A stretch of DNA of 64,000 bases from Bifidobacterium sp. ESL0728 (GTDB lineage: Bacteria > Actinomycetota > Actinomycetes > Actinomycetales > Bifidobacteriaceae). This document shows, piece by piece, positions 26,893-36,690 of this stretch. Each line of letters opens with the position of its first letter. Positions within the stretch are counted from its first letter, which is position 1. The translations under genes and the position numbers were made by a program. The notes beneath the pieces are model-generated. The model did no database searches and was not told the DNA's origin. It saw only the letters and a list, made by a program, of their open reading frames with translations. The DNA is taken from positions 1,364,001-1,428,000 of the forward strand of contig NZ_CP113925.1 in the NCBI RefSeq assembly GCF_029392015.1. Reading direction: 5' to 3'.

Positions 26893-28701
26893 TCACAACT
26901 TGCTGGAGTCGAGGAGTTCTTGGGCGTGGCTGAGAGACGTGGCGGATTCGCTGCCGGAGAGCATTCTCGCGATTTCGTGGATGCGGGCGTCGCCGGTGAC
27001 TTCGTTGACTCTCGTCTCGATTGGAGCCTTTGAGCTGGCGTTTTCAGCGCTGCCCTTGCTGACCACGAATTGGGAATCGGCCCATGAAGCGACCTGCGCC
27101 AAGTGGGTGACCACGATGACCTGTGACGTCTGGGAAAGCTTGGCCAAGCGTTTGCCAAGCTCGACCGCGGCCTTGCCGCCAACTCCGGCATCCACCTCAT
27201 CGAAGATGAACGTCATATCGTTAGACTCGAATGTCCGCTTTTCAGCCACGGACAGTTCGAGCGCCAGCATGAGTCGGCTGAGTTCGCCGCCAGATGCGCT
27301 TTTGCCCATCGGCAATTTCGGTGAGCCGGGGAACGGTGTGAATAGGAATTCGATGTCGTCAATGCCATTGACATCCAAAGGCCAAGTAGAAGAAGCAGCG
27401 TCTGCTTCGTCGTTTTTCGAAGCTGGTTTATCCTTCGGCGACGATTTGCGCTGCACAACCCGAATCTCAAGCCCTGCTCCGGCCATGGCCAAAGCCGAAA
27501 GCTCTTTGGTGACAGTATTGGCTAGACCAGTGGCCGCAACTTTCCGTTTTTTGCTCAATACCTGAGCCGCTTTCAACGCATCATCAAATGCCTGCTTGCG
27601 TTGAGCTTTGATCTCCTCCACCTTCTCCGGCGAGGCATCCAAATCCTCGACTTCGAACGCTGCTTTGTCTCGCCAGGAAATGACATCCTCAAGTGCCGGC
27701 CCCCAGCGACGGGTCAACTCGTCGAGCTCGTGAATACGAGAGTTGATGGCGTCCAATCCTTCAGCATCTTCGTCAGTATCCATTTCGTTTGAAAGCGAAA
27801 ATACAATATCGGAAAGGTCGGCGTTCAATGATTCCAAGCGATCGGCCGCCTCGCTGAAAACACCGCCGACATGAATGGTGCGCAGCGCTTGGATGGCATG
27901 ATTGATAGCATCTGATGCACTCTGAGCGTCACTGTCCGAATCGACTTGCGAGGCATCCAACGCAGAAAGTGCCGATCCTACACCCTGCGCGATTTCCGCC
28001 GCATTCTCAACGCGCGAACGTTTATCTTTAAGTTCTTCATCCTCACCTGTTTTAGGATCCACCTTGTTGATCTGTTCGATGGATTCGCGCAGGTAATCGG
28101 CACGTTGACGGGCCGAAGCCTCCTGATTGGTGAGATTGTGAAGCCGCTCGTCCATCGCTTGCAGATTCTCCCAAGCCACACGATACACTTCGCGCTCGGC
28201 CTTGTCATCGGCAGCCATATCAAGAAATTCCCGTTGCCTGGCAGGCGAGGCAAGACGCAATTGATCGGCCTGCCCATGAATGGTCACCAGTTCTGACGCG
28301 ACATTGCCAAGAACGTTTCTGGGAACGCTATGTCCGCACAGCACAGCGCGAGAACGCCCGGAAGCCGGAACGGTACGTGAAAGAAAAAGCTCCAGCCGGC
28401 CGGTTTCGTCGGGGTCGGAGTCGGTTTCTGAACTATCAGAATCCAGCACACCGGCATCTAGCGCAAGACCTGCCGCCTTGCCGCTCTCGTCGACATCAAA
28501 AATACCTTGCGCCCAGGCCGAATCCGCGCCGGCAGCGACCCTTCCAACATTGGCTGTCGCGCCGGAAATGAGCCTAATCGCACTGAGCAACATGGATTTG
28601 CCTGCGCCGGTTTCGCCGGTAATGGCCGTCATCCCCTTGCCCGGAGTCAATACCGCAGAACGAATGGGCCCGAGATTGCGCACTTCCAGTTCTTCAAGCA
28701 T
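26893..28701 (-). CDS. recN: DNA repair protein RecN
   Basis: The product has 602 residues in the SMC-like order. The N-terminal ATPase half holds Walker A GETGAGKSMLLSAIRL. Long helical coiled-coil arms run through the middle. The C-terminal half has SASGGELSRLMLALELS (signature) and FIFDEVDAGVGGKAAVELG (Walker B). RecN acts in double-strand break repair, tethering ends. It begins six bases after the NAD kinase stop, with AAAGGTGAG upstream. Co-transcription with NAD kinase is common in bacteria. Confidence 0.96.
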   Translation of the reverse strand: MLEELEVRNLGPIRSAVLTPGKGMTAITGETGAGKSMLLSAIRLISGATANVGRVAAGADSAWAQGIFDVDESGKAAGLALDAGVLDSDSSETDSDPDETGRLELFLSRTVPASGRSRAVLCGHSVPRNVLGNVASELVTIHGQADQLRLASPARQREFLDMAADDKAEREVYRVAWENLQAMDERLHNLTNQEASARQRADYLRESIEQINKVDPKTGEDEELKDKRSRVENAAEIAQGVGSALSALDASQVDSDSDAQSASDAINHAIQALRTIHVGGVFSEAADRLESLNADLSDIVFSLSNEMDTDEDAEGLDAINSRIHELDELTRRWGPALEDVISWRDKAAFEVEDLDASPEKVEEIKAQRKQAFDDALKAAQVLSKKRKVAATGLANTVTKELSALAMAGAGLEIRVVQRKSSPKDKPASKNDEADAASSTWPLDVNGIDDIEFLFTPFPGSPKLPMGKSASGGELSRLMLALELSVAEKRTFESNDMTFIFDEVDAGVGGKAAVELGKRLAKLSQTSQVIVVTHLAQVASWADSQFVVSKGSAENASSKAPIETRVNEVTGDARIHEIARMLSGSESATSLSHAQELLDSSKL

Positions 28702-28707
28702 AGGATC

Positions 28708-29748
28708 TCACCTTTCGGATGAACCTTGTTTTCCGGGCTGGTTTCGTCCATCGAAACCTTTAGCCGTGCTCTTCCGATTGTTCTCACCTGCATCGCCGTT
28801 ATCGTTAGAGTGGAAAGCCCGAACCTTGTTTTCGTCCGCAATAATGTTCTCGCGCTTGCGTTCCTCAAGCCGCGAACGTTGGCGAAGGCTGACGCTTGGG
28901 AGGTTGAATTTCGTGACCAAGCGATTGGTGAACGGAACACCGGAAAGACTGGCCAACTTTACCGTCAGCGAGGAAAGATGAACGGTGGTGCGCGTGCCGT
29001 ATCCGAGTTTCATCTTCCTTCTGCCGTCGCAGCAGATCCAGCCTTCGGTCAGCGAATCGTCAATCACATCAACGGTAAAACGCGAATGCTCCCCAATCAC
29101 CATCGGACGGGTGAACAAGGCATGTGCAGCAAGCGGTATCAACTGCAATGCTTTGACATCCGGCCAGATAATCGGCCCTCCGGCAGAGAAGGCATAGGCC
29201 GTCGAACCGGTCGGGGTCGAGATAATCACGCCGTCGCAACTGAACGAACTGGCTTCCACGCCGTCGACACCGACGGAAAGTTCGATCATATGGTCGCGGT
29301 CGGCCTGCTGAATCGTGATATCGTTCAACGCCCAATCACTTACCGTCTTTTTGCCGTCTCGGGAGGTCACGGAAACCCCGGCAAGGTTGCGTTCGTCGAT
29401 CGAATAGTCCCGGTCGGCGACACGCGCGATGGCCTCGCTTAATTGGAAGCTTTCGAATTCCGCAAGGAAGCCGACATGGCCCAGATTGACGCCGAGGATA
29501 GGGATTTCGGTGTTGTGCACCAGCTCGGCCGCGCCCAGAATCGTGCCGTCGCCGCCGAGCACGACGACGATTTCCGTATCACTGCTGACGATGGGTGAAG
29601 TCTCTCCGAATCTCGGCGGGTCGAGGCTGTCGACGATCCGAACACTGAATCCAGCATGCTGCAGTTGTTCGACCGCCTCGCGCACGACAAGACTGGTCTC
29701 GGCAAGCCGAGCATGTGTGACCACGACCGCATGGCGCTTACCCACCAT
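28708..29748 (-). CDS. nadK: NAD kinase
   Basis: The product has 346 residues. The family motif is VVLGGDGTILGAAELV, with LGVNLGHVGFLAEF, NDITIQQ and GDGVIISTPTGSTAYAF-like (CDGVIISTPTGSTAYAFSA) downstream. It phosphorylates NAD to NADP. A Lys/Arg/Asn-rich C-terminal tail of about 50 residues follows the catalytic domain and looks disordered. AGGACG precedes the ATG. Paired with recN downstream. Confidence 0.95.
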   Translation of the reverse strand: MVGKRHAVVVTHARLAETSLVVREAVEQLQHAGFSVRIVDSLDPPRFGETSPIVSSDTEIVVVLGGDGTILGAAELVHNTEIPILGVNLGHVGFLAEFESFQLSEAIARVADRDYSIDERNLAGVSVTSRDGKKTVSDWALNDITIQQADRDHMIELSVGVDGVEASSFSCDGVIISTPTGSTAYAFSAGGPIIWPDVKALQLIPLAAHALFTRPMVIGEHSRFTVDVIDDSLTEGWICCDGRRKMKLGYGTRTTVHLSSLTVKLASLSGVPFTNRLVTKFNLPSVSLRQRSRLEERKRENIIADENKVRAFHSNDNGDAGENNRKSTAKGFDGRNQPGKQGSSER

Positions 29749-30079
29749 CGTCCTGCCTCTTTTCCTGTTTTAAGACTACGAAAACAAAATCCGTTCTACC
29801 CATATCCTAACCGGACAGTGTCTACAAACGAGCTTACCCCGGAACACACCGACAACAAGTGACGCAATGACATGAAAGCTTTGAAACGACAGATACGACA
29901 ATAACATTTCAAACAAAAGACTGGTATTTAAAAACAATATTCAATATCTTCTGATATCAAGAAATCTTGAATTTTGACGGATTTTCGTCTTCTGATTTCG
30001 TTTTTGCTCTCATTTCCGGTAATACAGAAAGAAAAAGGCACCAGAAAATGCCTTTCACAATTGCCGGAAAGAAGGCGAA
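29749..30079. other. Divergent intergenic region before the bactofilin-like gene
   Basis: AT-rich spacer between the divergent NAD kinase and bactofilin-like genes, presumably carrying both promoters. No RNA, repeat or ORF with a binding site is visible. Confidence 0.4.
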
Positions 30080-30769
30080 ATGAACCTCAATACATTCGGC
30101 GGAACCATTGAGGGCAACGATTACGATGCCCTCATCACCCACGGCAATGCCGTTATGCAGCAAGGCGTTACGTTCGACACACTCGTGGTCAAAGGGATTT
30201 TGCAGGCACCGAGCTGCCATGGTCGCAGAATCATCATGGACGGAGGAATGTTGAACGCTTCGGGCGAAATCATCGCCGACTCGCTTTCTGGACATGGTCA
30301 CATCGTCGCCCATAAACATATTGATTCACGCAAGATTTCTTTTATCGGTGAAATGAAAACGGATTCCCGGATTGTCGTCAAAGAATCCCTCCAAGTAAAC
30401 GGCTCAATCAAAGCCAAATCATTGGTGGCGCCAAACGCTAAGATAATCGGCCATACCCACATTGAGGAATACACTGAAAGCGGCAAACTCGAAATCAAAC
30501 CGATGCAAACAACGATGTTCGAAAGATTCGGGATGAACGAATATTTGGAACCCAACAACCTTCAACGCATCGTTGCCACGAACGTGGTGCTGTGCAACAC
30601 CATCTGTAAGAACATCGACGCCAGCTATGTTGCGTTGTCAGGTCATACGCATGTCGAAAAAGTAGTGTATGAAGGTGATTTGCGGCTCGACAAGACTTCC
30701 AGCGTAAGGCTCATCGAGCATCGCTGGGATGAGGACGAGGACGATATGATTCAGCGCAAAGTGGCATAA
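30080..30769 (+). CDS. Bactofilin-like repetitive beta-helix protein
   Basis: The ATG at 30080 has GAAGG upstream. The 229-residue product has a run of short strand-turn repeats: VVKGILQAPSCHGRR, MLNASGEIIADSLSGHGHI and SLQVNGSIKAKSLVAPNAKI. These suggest a right-handed beta-helix like bactofilins and polymer-forming cytoskeletal proteins, with no membrane segment. The family assignment is from fold pattern only, so the role (scaffold) is inferred. It is the only plus-strand gene in this block, and its 3' end overlaps the convergent tlyA by 19 bp. Confidence 0.6.
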   Translation: MNLNTFGGTIEGNDYDALITHGNAVMQQGVTFDTLVVKGILQAPSCHGRRIIMDGGMLNASGEIIADSLSGHGHIVAHKHIDSRKISFIGEMKTDSRIVVKESLQVNGSIKAKSLVAPNAKIIGHTHIEEYTESGKLEIKPMQTTMFERFGMNEYLEPNNLQRIVATNVVLCNTICKNIDASYVALSGHTHVEKVVYEGDLRLDKTSSVRLIEHRWDEDEDDMIQRKVA

Positions 30770-31509
30770 AGCAGGTATTCTTCATTTCCATGAGTCCCCT
30801 GTATCGGTGAGGGGCACGTGGCAACCACCTTAAGCCCACTGGCTTCGGCACAATCACAAACCGTTTTCAACGCTTTTTGGCGCAGCCTTGGATCTTCCAC
30901 CACGCCGTTTTTGCCCAAATGGCCTTTGCCCACCTCGAACTGCGGCTTGACCAAGAGCAAGATATCGGCATGGCCCGCAGCTACTTTCGCAATGACCGGA
31001 ATCACATAGGTCAATGAGATGAACGATACGTCGGAAACGATGAAAGACGGACGATATGGCAGGTCTTCGGGCTCAACATCACGAATGTTGAGCCCGCTCA
31101 TCTCGATGATGCGCGGGTTATCGGCAATCCGTGGGTCAAGTTGGCCATGTCCAACGTCCAGTGCGATAATTTCAGAGGCTCCATGACGCAGCAGCACGTC
31201 ACAGAACCCACCCGTGGAAGCGCCGATGTCCAAGCAATGCTGGCCTTTGGGTGACGGCAGGCCAACATCGGCGAACCGTTCGAATGCGCCAAGGAGCTTG
31301 TAGGCCCCTCTCGAAACGTAGTCGTCACCGGTATCAACCAAAACGGTCTCGTTGCCTTCCACCTGCATGGAAGGCTTGTCCGCAGGTTGGCCGTCGACTG
31401 TCACTTTGCCGGAACGGATGAGACGCTGGGCCCGCGTGCGGCTGTGTGCCAGACCTGCCGAAGCCATGTATGCGTCCAAACGCATTATTCGACGTCCCTC
31501 GTTGGTCAT
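30751..31509 (-). CDS. tlyA: TlyA-family rRNA 2'-O-methyltransferase
   Basis: The product has 252 residues. An N-terminal S4 RNA-binding domain (MRLDAYMASAGLAHSRTRAQ) is followed by an FtsJ-type methyltransferase fold with SAM motif HCLDIGASTGGFCDVLLRHG. In actinobacteria TlyA methylates ribosomal RNA and affects capreomycin sensitivity. The start at 31509 overlaps the upstream stop in ATGA, consistent with translational coupling. A start at the RLDAY Met (31485) is also possible. Confidence 0.92.
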   Translation of the reverse strand: MTNEGRRIMRLDAYMASAGLAHSRTRAQRLIRSGKVTVDGQPADKPSMQVEGNETVLVDTGDDYVSRGAYKLLGAFERFADVGLPSPKGQHCLDIGASTGGFCDVLLRHGASEIIALDVGHGQLDPRIADNPRIIEMSGLNIRDVEPEDLPYRPSFIVSDVSFISLTYVIPVIAKVAAGHADILLLVKPQFEVGKGHLGKNGVVEDPRLRQKALKTVCDCAEASGLKVVATCPSPIQGTHGNEEYLLYATLR

Positions 31510-31709
31510 ACTCGCTGCTGGCTGTTCAAATCCTCATTCAGTGTTCCCAAAACATCCCGGAACGCTTCGATTTTCTGCTCATCATCCATATCGGGCAAAT
31601 TTTCGAGTTTAGGGTAACGTGCGCGAAGATTGTCAGATGAGGTTTCGCCTTTGGCCTCAGGACCGTCAGAATTTCCTGAATGAGCAATTTCATCATATTG
31701 AGAAGCCAT
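31506..31709 (-). CDS. Small acidic hypothetical protein coupled to tlyA
   Basis: The gene encodes 67 residues, mostly polar, with a helical C-terminal half (DEQKIEAFRDVLGTLNEDLN). Its stop overlaps the tlyA start, and the HAD-IIA stop lies eight bases upstream of its start. A small gene in this slot is plausible, but I do not recognise the family. Confidence 0.65.
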   Translation of the reverse strand: MASQYDEIAHSGNSDGPEAKGETSSDNLRARYPKLENLPDMDDEQKIEAFRDVLGTLNEDLNSQQRV

Positions 31710-31717
31710 GAACCCTC

Positions 31718-32746
31718 CTAAAGTCTGAAATCGGGAAGCCGCAATGCTGCGGTATCGACGTTCTCGTCGTCAGCCAGGTTCCATAGAAGGCTGCACGCGG
31801 CACGCAACGCGTTGGTATCGGTGAGATCGCTCACACGGACTTCGTCACCAACCAGTTGTGCAGAGGCGCCTACACACTTCCATTGGCTTTTCGAAATCTG
31901 AACCGGTGCCGGCATCGCTTCGTGCAGCTCACGCAAGTCGCGGGAGATAAAAGTCGGACGCAGATGGGGAACGGCCAGCATCAGCTGCTTGGGATCGGCG
32001 ACGCCCGTAAGCACGACCAAGGAATCATAACCGCCACGGTTGCCGGCCTCGATATCCGTATCGAGCCTATCGCCGATGGCCAGGCAATGGTTCTTCGGCA
32101 CCAAAGTGGTTCCGTCATGCGAGGCAAGCAATCGCGCTTCGTCATACATGGCGGCTTCCGGCTTACCTGCCGACGCAACCGGTTCGACACCGGTTGCGTT
32201 GATGACGGCTTGAACCATCGAACCACAGCCCGGAGCGATGCCCAGTTCCCGCGGAATCGTCAGATCGCGATTGGTCACGAAATACCGTGCGCCACGTTCC
32301 ACGGCAAAGGCCGCATTGGCAAGTTCGTTCCATGTGACCTCGGGGTACCAACCTTGCACGACCGCAGCCGGATCGTCCTCGACACGCTCGACAACGTTCA
32401 GACCTTGCTTTTCCAATTCCTCACGCAGATGTCCCGCACCGACCATGAATACCTTGGCGTCTTTCGGCACGGCACGAGCCACCATTCGGGCCGCGACAAC
32501 CGACGAAGTGATGATCTGCCACGGCTCGACCTTCAGGCCGAAACCACGCAACTGATCCACGACGGTCTGCTGATAGCGCGAAGAATTGTTGGTGGTGTAC
32601 TCGATTGTCATACCATGCTGTTGGGCTTTGGTAATCGACTCGCTGGCGTAATCCACCGGGTTCTTGCCCCGGTAAACCACGCCGTCGAGATCCAGCAATG
32701 CGAGGCCATAAGCCTGTTCAATCGGTTCTTCGGTTGCCTTGAGCAC
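31718..32746 (-). CDS. HAD-IIA hydrolase (NagD/PNPase-like)
   Basis: The product has 342 residues from a GTG start with GAGGAG upstream. Motif I is LALLDLDGVVYRGKNPV, and motif II is the TTNNSSR segment typical of HAD-IIA. Motif IV is LAIGDRLDTDIEAGNRGGYDS. Members dephosphorylate nucleotides or phosphoglycolate; the substrate is not decided. It lies between the TPR protein and the small tlyA-linked gene, all probably in one transcript. Confidence 0.9.
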   Translation of the reverse strand: MLKATEEPIEQAYGLALLDLDGVVYRGKNPVDYASESITKAQQHGMTIEYTTNNSSRYQQTVVDQLRGFGLKVEPWQIITSSVVAARMVARAVPKDAKVFMVGAGHLREELEKQGLNVVERVEDDPAAVVQGWYPEVTWNELANAAFAVERGARYFVTNRDLTIPRELGIAPGCGSMVQAVINATGVEPVASAGKPEAAMYDEARLLASHDGTTLVPKNHCLAIGDRLDTDIEAGNRGGYDSLVVLTGVADPKQLMLAVPHLRPTFISRDLRELHEAMPAPVQISKSQWKCVGASAQLVGDEVRVSDLTDTNALRAACSLLWNLADDENVDTAALRLPDFRL

Positions 32747-32754
32747 TGTCTGTA

Positions 32755-35037
32755 TTACTCCTCTTCGCCGGACTCGTCTTTTTCGTCGGCGACTTCCTGT
32801 TTGACAGCGGGATCAGCGGAATCTTCGGCACCCTCAGCGGTTTCCTCGGCAGGCAACTCGTTCTCGTCGCCGTCGGCATCTCCTTCGGTTTCCGCTTCGT
32901 CATCCTCGCCGACCTCGCCTTGCGCATCCTGATCGGCAACGGAGTTCGCAGAATCATCTGGTTCGCCGGATTCGTTGACGATTTCGGTGCTGTCGGCGTT
33001 TTCCTTGGCCGTAGCTTCGGCGCTTTCCTGCGCTTCCGGTGTCTCTGGGTCGAGAGCGGACTGGGACTGATCGTCGAGATCGGCATCGGTATCCAACTCT
33101 TCGCCTACTTCCTCATCGGATTCGGCATCCGCTTTGTCGGTGTCGTCTTCGTCCGCATTCCTGCCCGCATCATCTGAACCGTCTTTATCAGAGTATTCAG
33201 ACCCGGAATCATCCGAATCCTCAGAATCTTGAGAATCCGAATCACCGTCGTAATCCTCGTCATCCTCATAGGGATCGGGCGCATACTGCGCATCATCCTC
33301 CGTAATCCCCAGTTCTTCCATCATGTCGTCGGGCAGACGCTCGAGGTCGTAGTCGATGACCACTTCGTCGGCATCTTCATCGTCCTCGTCTTCGTCAGCA
33401 TACTTGTTTTCAAGCTGCTCGATGGTGGTGTCGAGGTCGGCTGCCTCGTCTCCGCGTCCGCCTTCTTCGAGGAAGTACTGCTCGGCCTGCAGCGCACGCA
33501 TACGGTAGGCTCCGGGAAGTCCCTTGGTACCTGCCAGCTTGCTGACCACGTCAACGGCCTTGTCCCAAAGACCCAGATCTCCCAGCGCTCCGGCATAGAC
33601 CAGGAACATCTCGGCCTTGGATTCGCCGGTAAGTTGCTTGGCGTCGTCGGACATCGCCATCTCGATGGCACGTTTCGGGTTGCCCAAGCCGCGTTCGCAG
33701 TCGGCGATGAACGGCAGATAATCGTTGTAGCCGTTCATACGGTGTGCTGTGCGGAATTCCTTCAGCGCAGTCTTGTAATCGCCCTGACGGTAGGCGATGA
33801 ACGCCAGAGTCTCACGTGAGAAATCAATGCGGGAGGCCTGGTGCGCCACCCACTCGGCGTGGTCACGGGCGGCCTTCGGGTCGCTTTCCTCAAGCGAATA
33901 AGCGGCGAGAATGTGCAGGCCGATGTTCTCGGCGTGCTCCTTGGAAAGTCCCCTCAGGCGTTCCTTCTCGTCCTTGGAGAGCATCGACCATTCCATGCCT
34001 TTGGGCATGCGCGGCTCGCCGGGGCGACGGTCGGTATACGGGTTCTGCGAGGGGAACGAGACCGTGCCATCGGAATTGCGGCGCGGGCCGTTGTGCATGT
34101 ATTCTTCGCGACCATCATTATGAAAACCGCCACGGCGGTCATCACGTCGGTCATCGCGGTGATTGTTGTAGCTTCTGTATCCACCGCGTTCGCCGTCTCG
34201 GCGGTCGTCACGGTGGAAGTCACGACGATCATTGCCATGGGAGTTGTAGCCGCCCCTACGGTCATTGTTGCGACGGAAATCACGGCTGTCGCCGTCACGA
34301 CGATCATTGCCACGGTATCCCCCGCGTCGATCGTCGTCATGCCCACGATAGCCGCCAGAACGATAGCCGCCGCGACGATCATCATTGCGATGGAAGTCCC
34401 TGCGATCGTCTTCCCCGCGATAACCGCCACGACGATCGTCATCGTGCCGGTATCCGCCTTTGTGGAAGTCACGACGGTCGCCATCCTTGTGGAAATCACG
34501 CCTGTCATCACGATGGAAATCCCTGCGGTCCCCGTCACGATGGAAGTCGCGGCGATCACTGCCGCCGCGATAGCCGCCGCGTTCGCCGTCACGGTGGAAA
34601 TCACGATGCCCGCCACCGTTGCCGCGGTAGCCGCCGCCACGTCGATCGTCGTCATGCCCACGATATCCGCCGGAACGGTAACCACCACGACGGTCGTCGC
34701 TGCGATGGAAGTCCCTGCGATCGTCGCTTCCGCGGTAGCCGCCGCGTTCGCCGTCGCGGTGGAAATCGCGACGATCCCCGTCGCCGTGTCCGCGGTAACC
34801 GCCACGTTCGCCGTCACGGCGATCATCACGATGGAAGTCGCGGTGTCCACCGTTGCCGCGGTATCCGCCGCCACGCCTGTCGTCATCATGCCCGCGATAT
34901 CCGCCGTGTCCACCCTTGTGGAATCCACCGTGGTTGTTGCCGCGATACCCGCCGTGACCTCGATAGCCGCCACCTGAACGGGACGAACCGTGACCGTATG
35001 AATTGCCGTCGCGGTTGCCGCGCTGTTCTTCTGCCAT
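32755..35037 (-). CDS. RGG/DRR-repeat protein with TPR-like centre and acidic tail
   Basis: This 760-residue protein has three parts. Residues 1-330 are Gly/Arg/Asp/His/Tyr-rich repeats (GGYRGHDDDRRGGGYRGNG, RRDFHRD) resembling RNA-binding RGG regions. Residues about 350-560 are helical and TPR-like (HILAAYSLEESDPKAARDHA, FIAYRQGDYKTALKEFRTAH). The last 190 residues are almost all Asp, Glu and Ser. AAAAGG precedes the ATG. The function is unknown. Binding RNA or ribosomes is inference. The N-terminal repeat block has a near-regular DNA period, which invites length variation. Confidence 0.8.
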   Translation of the reverse strand: MAEEQRGNRDGNSYGHGSSRSGGGYRGHGGYRGNNHGGFHKGGHGGYRGHDDDRRGGGYRGNGGHRDFHRDDRRDGERGGYRGHGDGDRRDFHRDGERGGYRGSDDRRDFHRSDDRRGGYRSGGYRGHDDDRRGGGYRGNGGGHRDFHRDGERGGYRGGSDRRDFHRDGDRRDFHRDDRRDFHKDGDRRDFHKGGYRHDDDRRGGYRGEDDRRDFHRNDDRRGGYRSGGYRGHDDDRRGGYRGNDRRDGDSRDFRRNNDRRGGYNSHGNDRRDFHRDDRRDGERGGYRSYNNHRDDRRDDRRGGFHNDGREEYMHNGPRRNSDGTVSFPSQNPYTDRRPGEPRMPKGMEWSMLSKDEKERLRGLSKEHAENIGLHILAAYSLEESDPKAARDHAEWVAHQASRIDFSRETLAFIAYRQGDYKTALKEFRTAHRMNGYNDYLPFIADCERGLGNPKRAIEMAMSDDAKQLTGESKAEMFLVYAGALGDLGLWDKAVDVVSKLAGTKGLPGAYRMRALQAEQYFLEEGGRGDEAADLDTTIEQLENKYADEDEDDEDADEVVIDYDLERLPDDMMEELGITEDDAQYAPDPYEDDEDYDGDSDSQDSEDSDDSGSEYSDKDGSDDAGRNADEDDTDKADAESDEEVGEELDTDADLDDQSQSALDPETPEAQESAEATAKENADSTEIVNESGEPDDSANSVADQDAQGEVGEDDEAETEGDADGDENELPAEETAEGAEDSADPAVKQEVADEKDESGEEE

Positions 35038-35160
35038 ATGCTTATGCCTTTTTGCTTGGGTTCGGTCATCCCGCTATCTGAAATTGAACGGGACAATCCT
35101 AAATATTATTTTTGTAATAAATTCTAATCCACTTGATTGAAGCTTGATGAAAGCTTGCTG

Positions 35161-36483
35161 TCAGCCGAGTTCGACGGCACCGACCGCCTTTTTTCCACGC
35201 CGAATCAGCGCGAAATGATCCGCCAAGAAGTCCTCACCGGTCAGTTCCTGGTCCTGGTCCTCGACACGCACGTTGTTGACGTAGACGCCGCCGGATTTGA
35301 TGGTCTTGCGCGCCTCGGAAATCGATTTGAAGAGCCCTGCGGTAACCGCGGCCTGCGCCACACGTTCGCCGACAACGGCCTTGGCGAAAACCTTCTCGCC
35401 TTCCTCGTTCTCGATCTTCAGACCCTCGATGGAGGATTCCAGCATGTCGGAGCCGATGGACTGCAGATCGCCGCCACGGCCGAATAACGCCGAAGCCGCG
35501 TCAATCGCCTCTTGAGTGGTCTTTTCTCCGTGAACGAAGCTGGTGACCTCCCAAGCCAATGCTTTCTGCGCCTCGCGGGCGCCGGGGTTGACCTCGGCCT
35601 CATGGGCGAGTCGCTCGATCTCGGCCTTGGGAAGGAACGTGAAGGCCTTCAGAAGCTTCAGCATCTCGCCGTCAGGCTGGTTGTACCAGAACTGGTAGAA
35701 CTTGTAGGGGCTCAACATCGTCGGGTCAAGCCACATGGCGTTCCCTTCGGACTTGCCGAATTTCTTGCCCTGGCTGTCGGTGATGATGGGGCTCGTGAAC
35801 ACGTTGACGTTCTCACCGCGCACCTTGCGGATCAGGTCGAGGCCGCTGGTGAGGTTGCCCCACTGGTCGGAACCGCCAAGTTGCAGCGTGCAGTTGTATT
35901 CGTCAAAGAGGTGCAGGAAATCGTTGCCTTGCAGAACCTGATAGCTGAACTCGGTGAAGGAAATGCCTTCCTCGCTTTTGAGCCTGCGTGCCACCGTGTC
36001 CTTGGCGAGCATGGTTCCCATGCGGAAGTTCTTGCCGACGTCGCGCAGAAAATCGATGACCGACATATTGGCCGTCCAATCGTAATTGGAGACGAAACGC
36101 ACAGGATTGTCGCCGTCGGTGACGAGAATCGTGCCGATTTGCTTCTTCAACCTGCGGGCCCAGCCTTCGACGACATCCTTGGGATTCAAGGTACGTTCGC
36201 CGCTTTGACGAGGGTCGCCGATGAGACCGGTGGCGCCGCCGACCACAGCGATGGGATGGTGACCGGCTTCCTGCAGATGGCGCATGTTGATGAGCTGCAC
36301 GAGATTGCCGATATGCAGCGAGGCTGCGGTGGGGTCGAAACCGCAATAGTAGGTAATCGGCCCGCCGTTCAACGCTTTGGCGAGCTGATCGCGGTCCGTG
36401 GACTGCGAAATCAGCCCGCGCCAGTTCAATTCATCGAAGACGGAGTCGAATCCCGCTTCCTTGAAATTGGTGACGTGAGCCAT
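35161..36483 (-). CDS. tyrS: Tyrosyl-tRNA synthetase
   Basis: The product has 440 residues. Class I motif 1 is in [18 protein letters not shown] (HIGN), and the KMSKS loop is [14 protein letters not shown]. The C-terminal S4-like domain ends with [16 protein letters not shown]. It charges tRNA-Tyr. AGGGGAATACGGTT precedes the ATG. No T-box leader is visible upstream. A hairpin at 36579-36601 lies in the upstream gap. Confidence 0.96.
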   Translation of the reverse strand: MAHVTNFKEAGFDSVFDELNWRGLISQSTDRDQLAKALNGGPITYYCGFDPTAASLHIGNLVQLINMRHLQEAGHHPIAVVGGATGLIGDPRQSGERTLNPKDVVEGWARRLKKQIGTILVTDGDNPVRFVSNYDWTANMSVIDFLRDVGKNFRMGTMLAKDTVARRLKSEEGISFTEFSYQVLQGNDFLHLFDEYNCTLQLGGSDQWGNLTSGLDLIRKVRGENVNVFTSPIITDSQGKKFGKSEGNAMWLDPTMLSPYKFYQFWYNQPDGEMLKLLKAFTFLPKAEIERLAHEAEVNPGAREAQKALAWEVTSFVHGEKTTQEAIDAASALFGRGGDLQSIGSDMLESSIEGLKIENEEGEKVFAKAVVGERVAQAAVTAGLFKSISEARKTIKSGGVYVNNVRVEDQDQELTGEDFLADHFALIRRGKKAVGAVELG

Positions 36484-36578
36484 AACCGTATTCCCCTATT
36501 CTTTTGTATCAAAACAATCGGAGCCGAACAGCTCCCGAACCAATCTATTTTCGCAGATGACGGCGACACAGCAATATC

Positions 36579-36601
36579 AGACTCAATGCTGAATTGAGTC
36601 T
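36579..36601. repeat. Short hairpin between tyrS and the SGNH hydrolase
   Basis: AGACTCAA pairs with TTGAGTCT around a seven-base loop. It follows the SGNH gene stop at 36691 by about 90 bases on the minus strand. No T tract follows, so a terminator role is doubtful. Confidence 0.45.
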
Positions 36602-36690
36602 TGACCAATGATTTATTTGTTATCACGAAGTTATTAGTATTTTACAATCACTTATATTATTATTTGATTCCCTGAAAAACGAACAGACCT

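Noticed and set aside
33816-35081. 421- and 378-codon plus-strand ORFs rich in His/Arg/Gly or Ala/Val/Thr
   Set aside because: They are antisense shadows of the RGG repeat region. The apparent repeats mirror those of the real gene.
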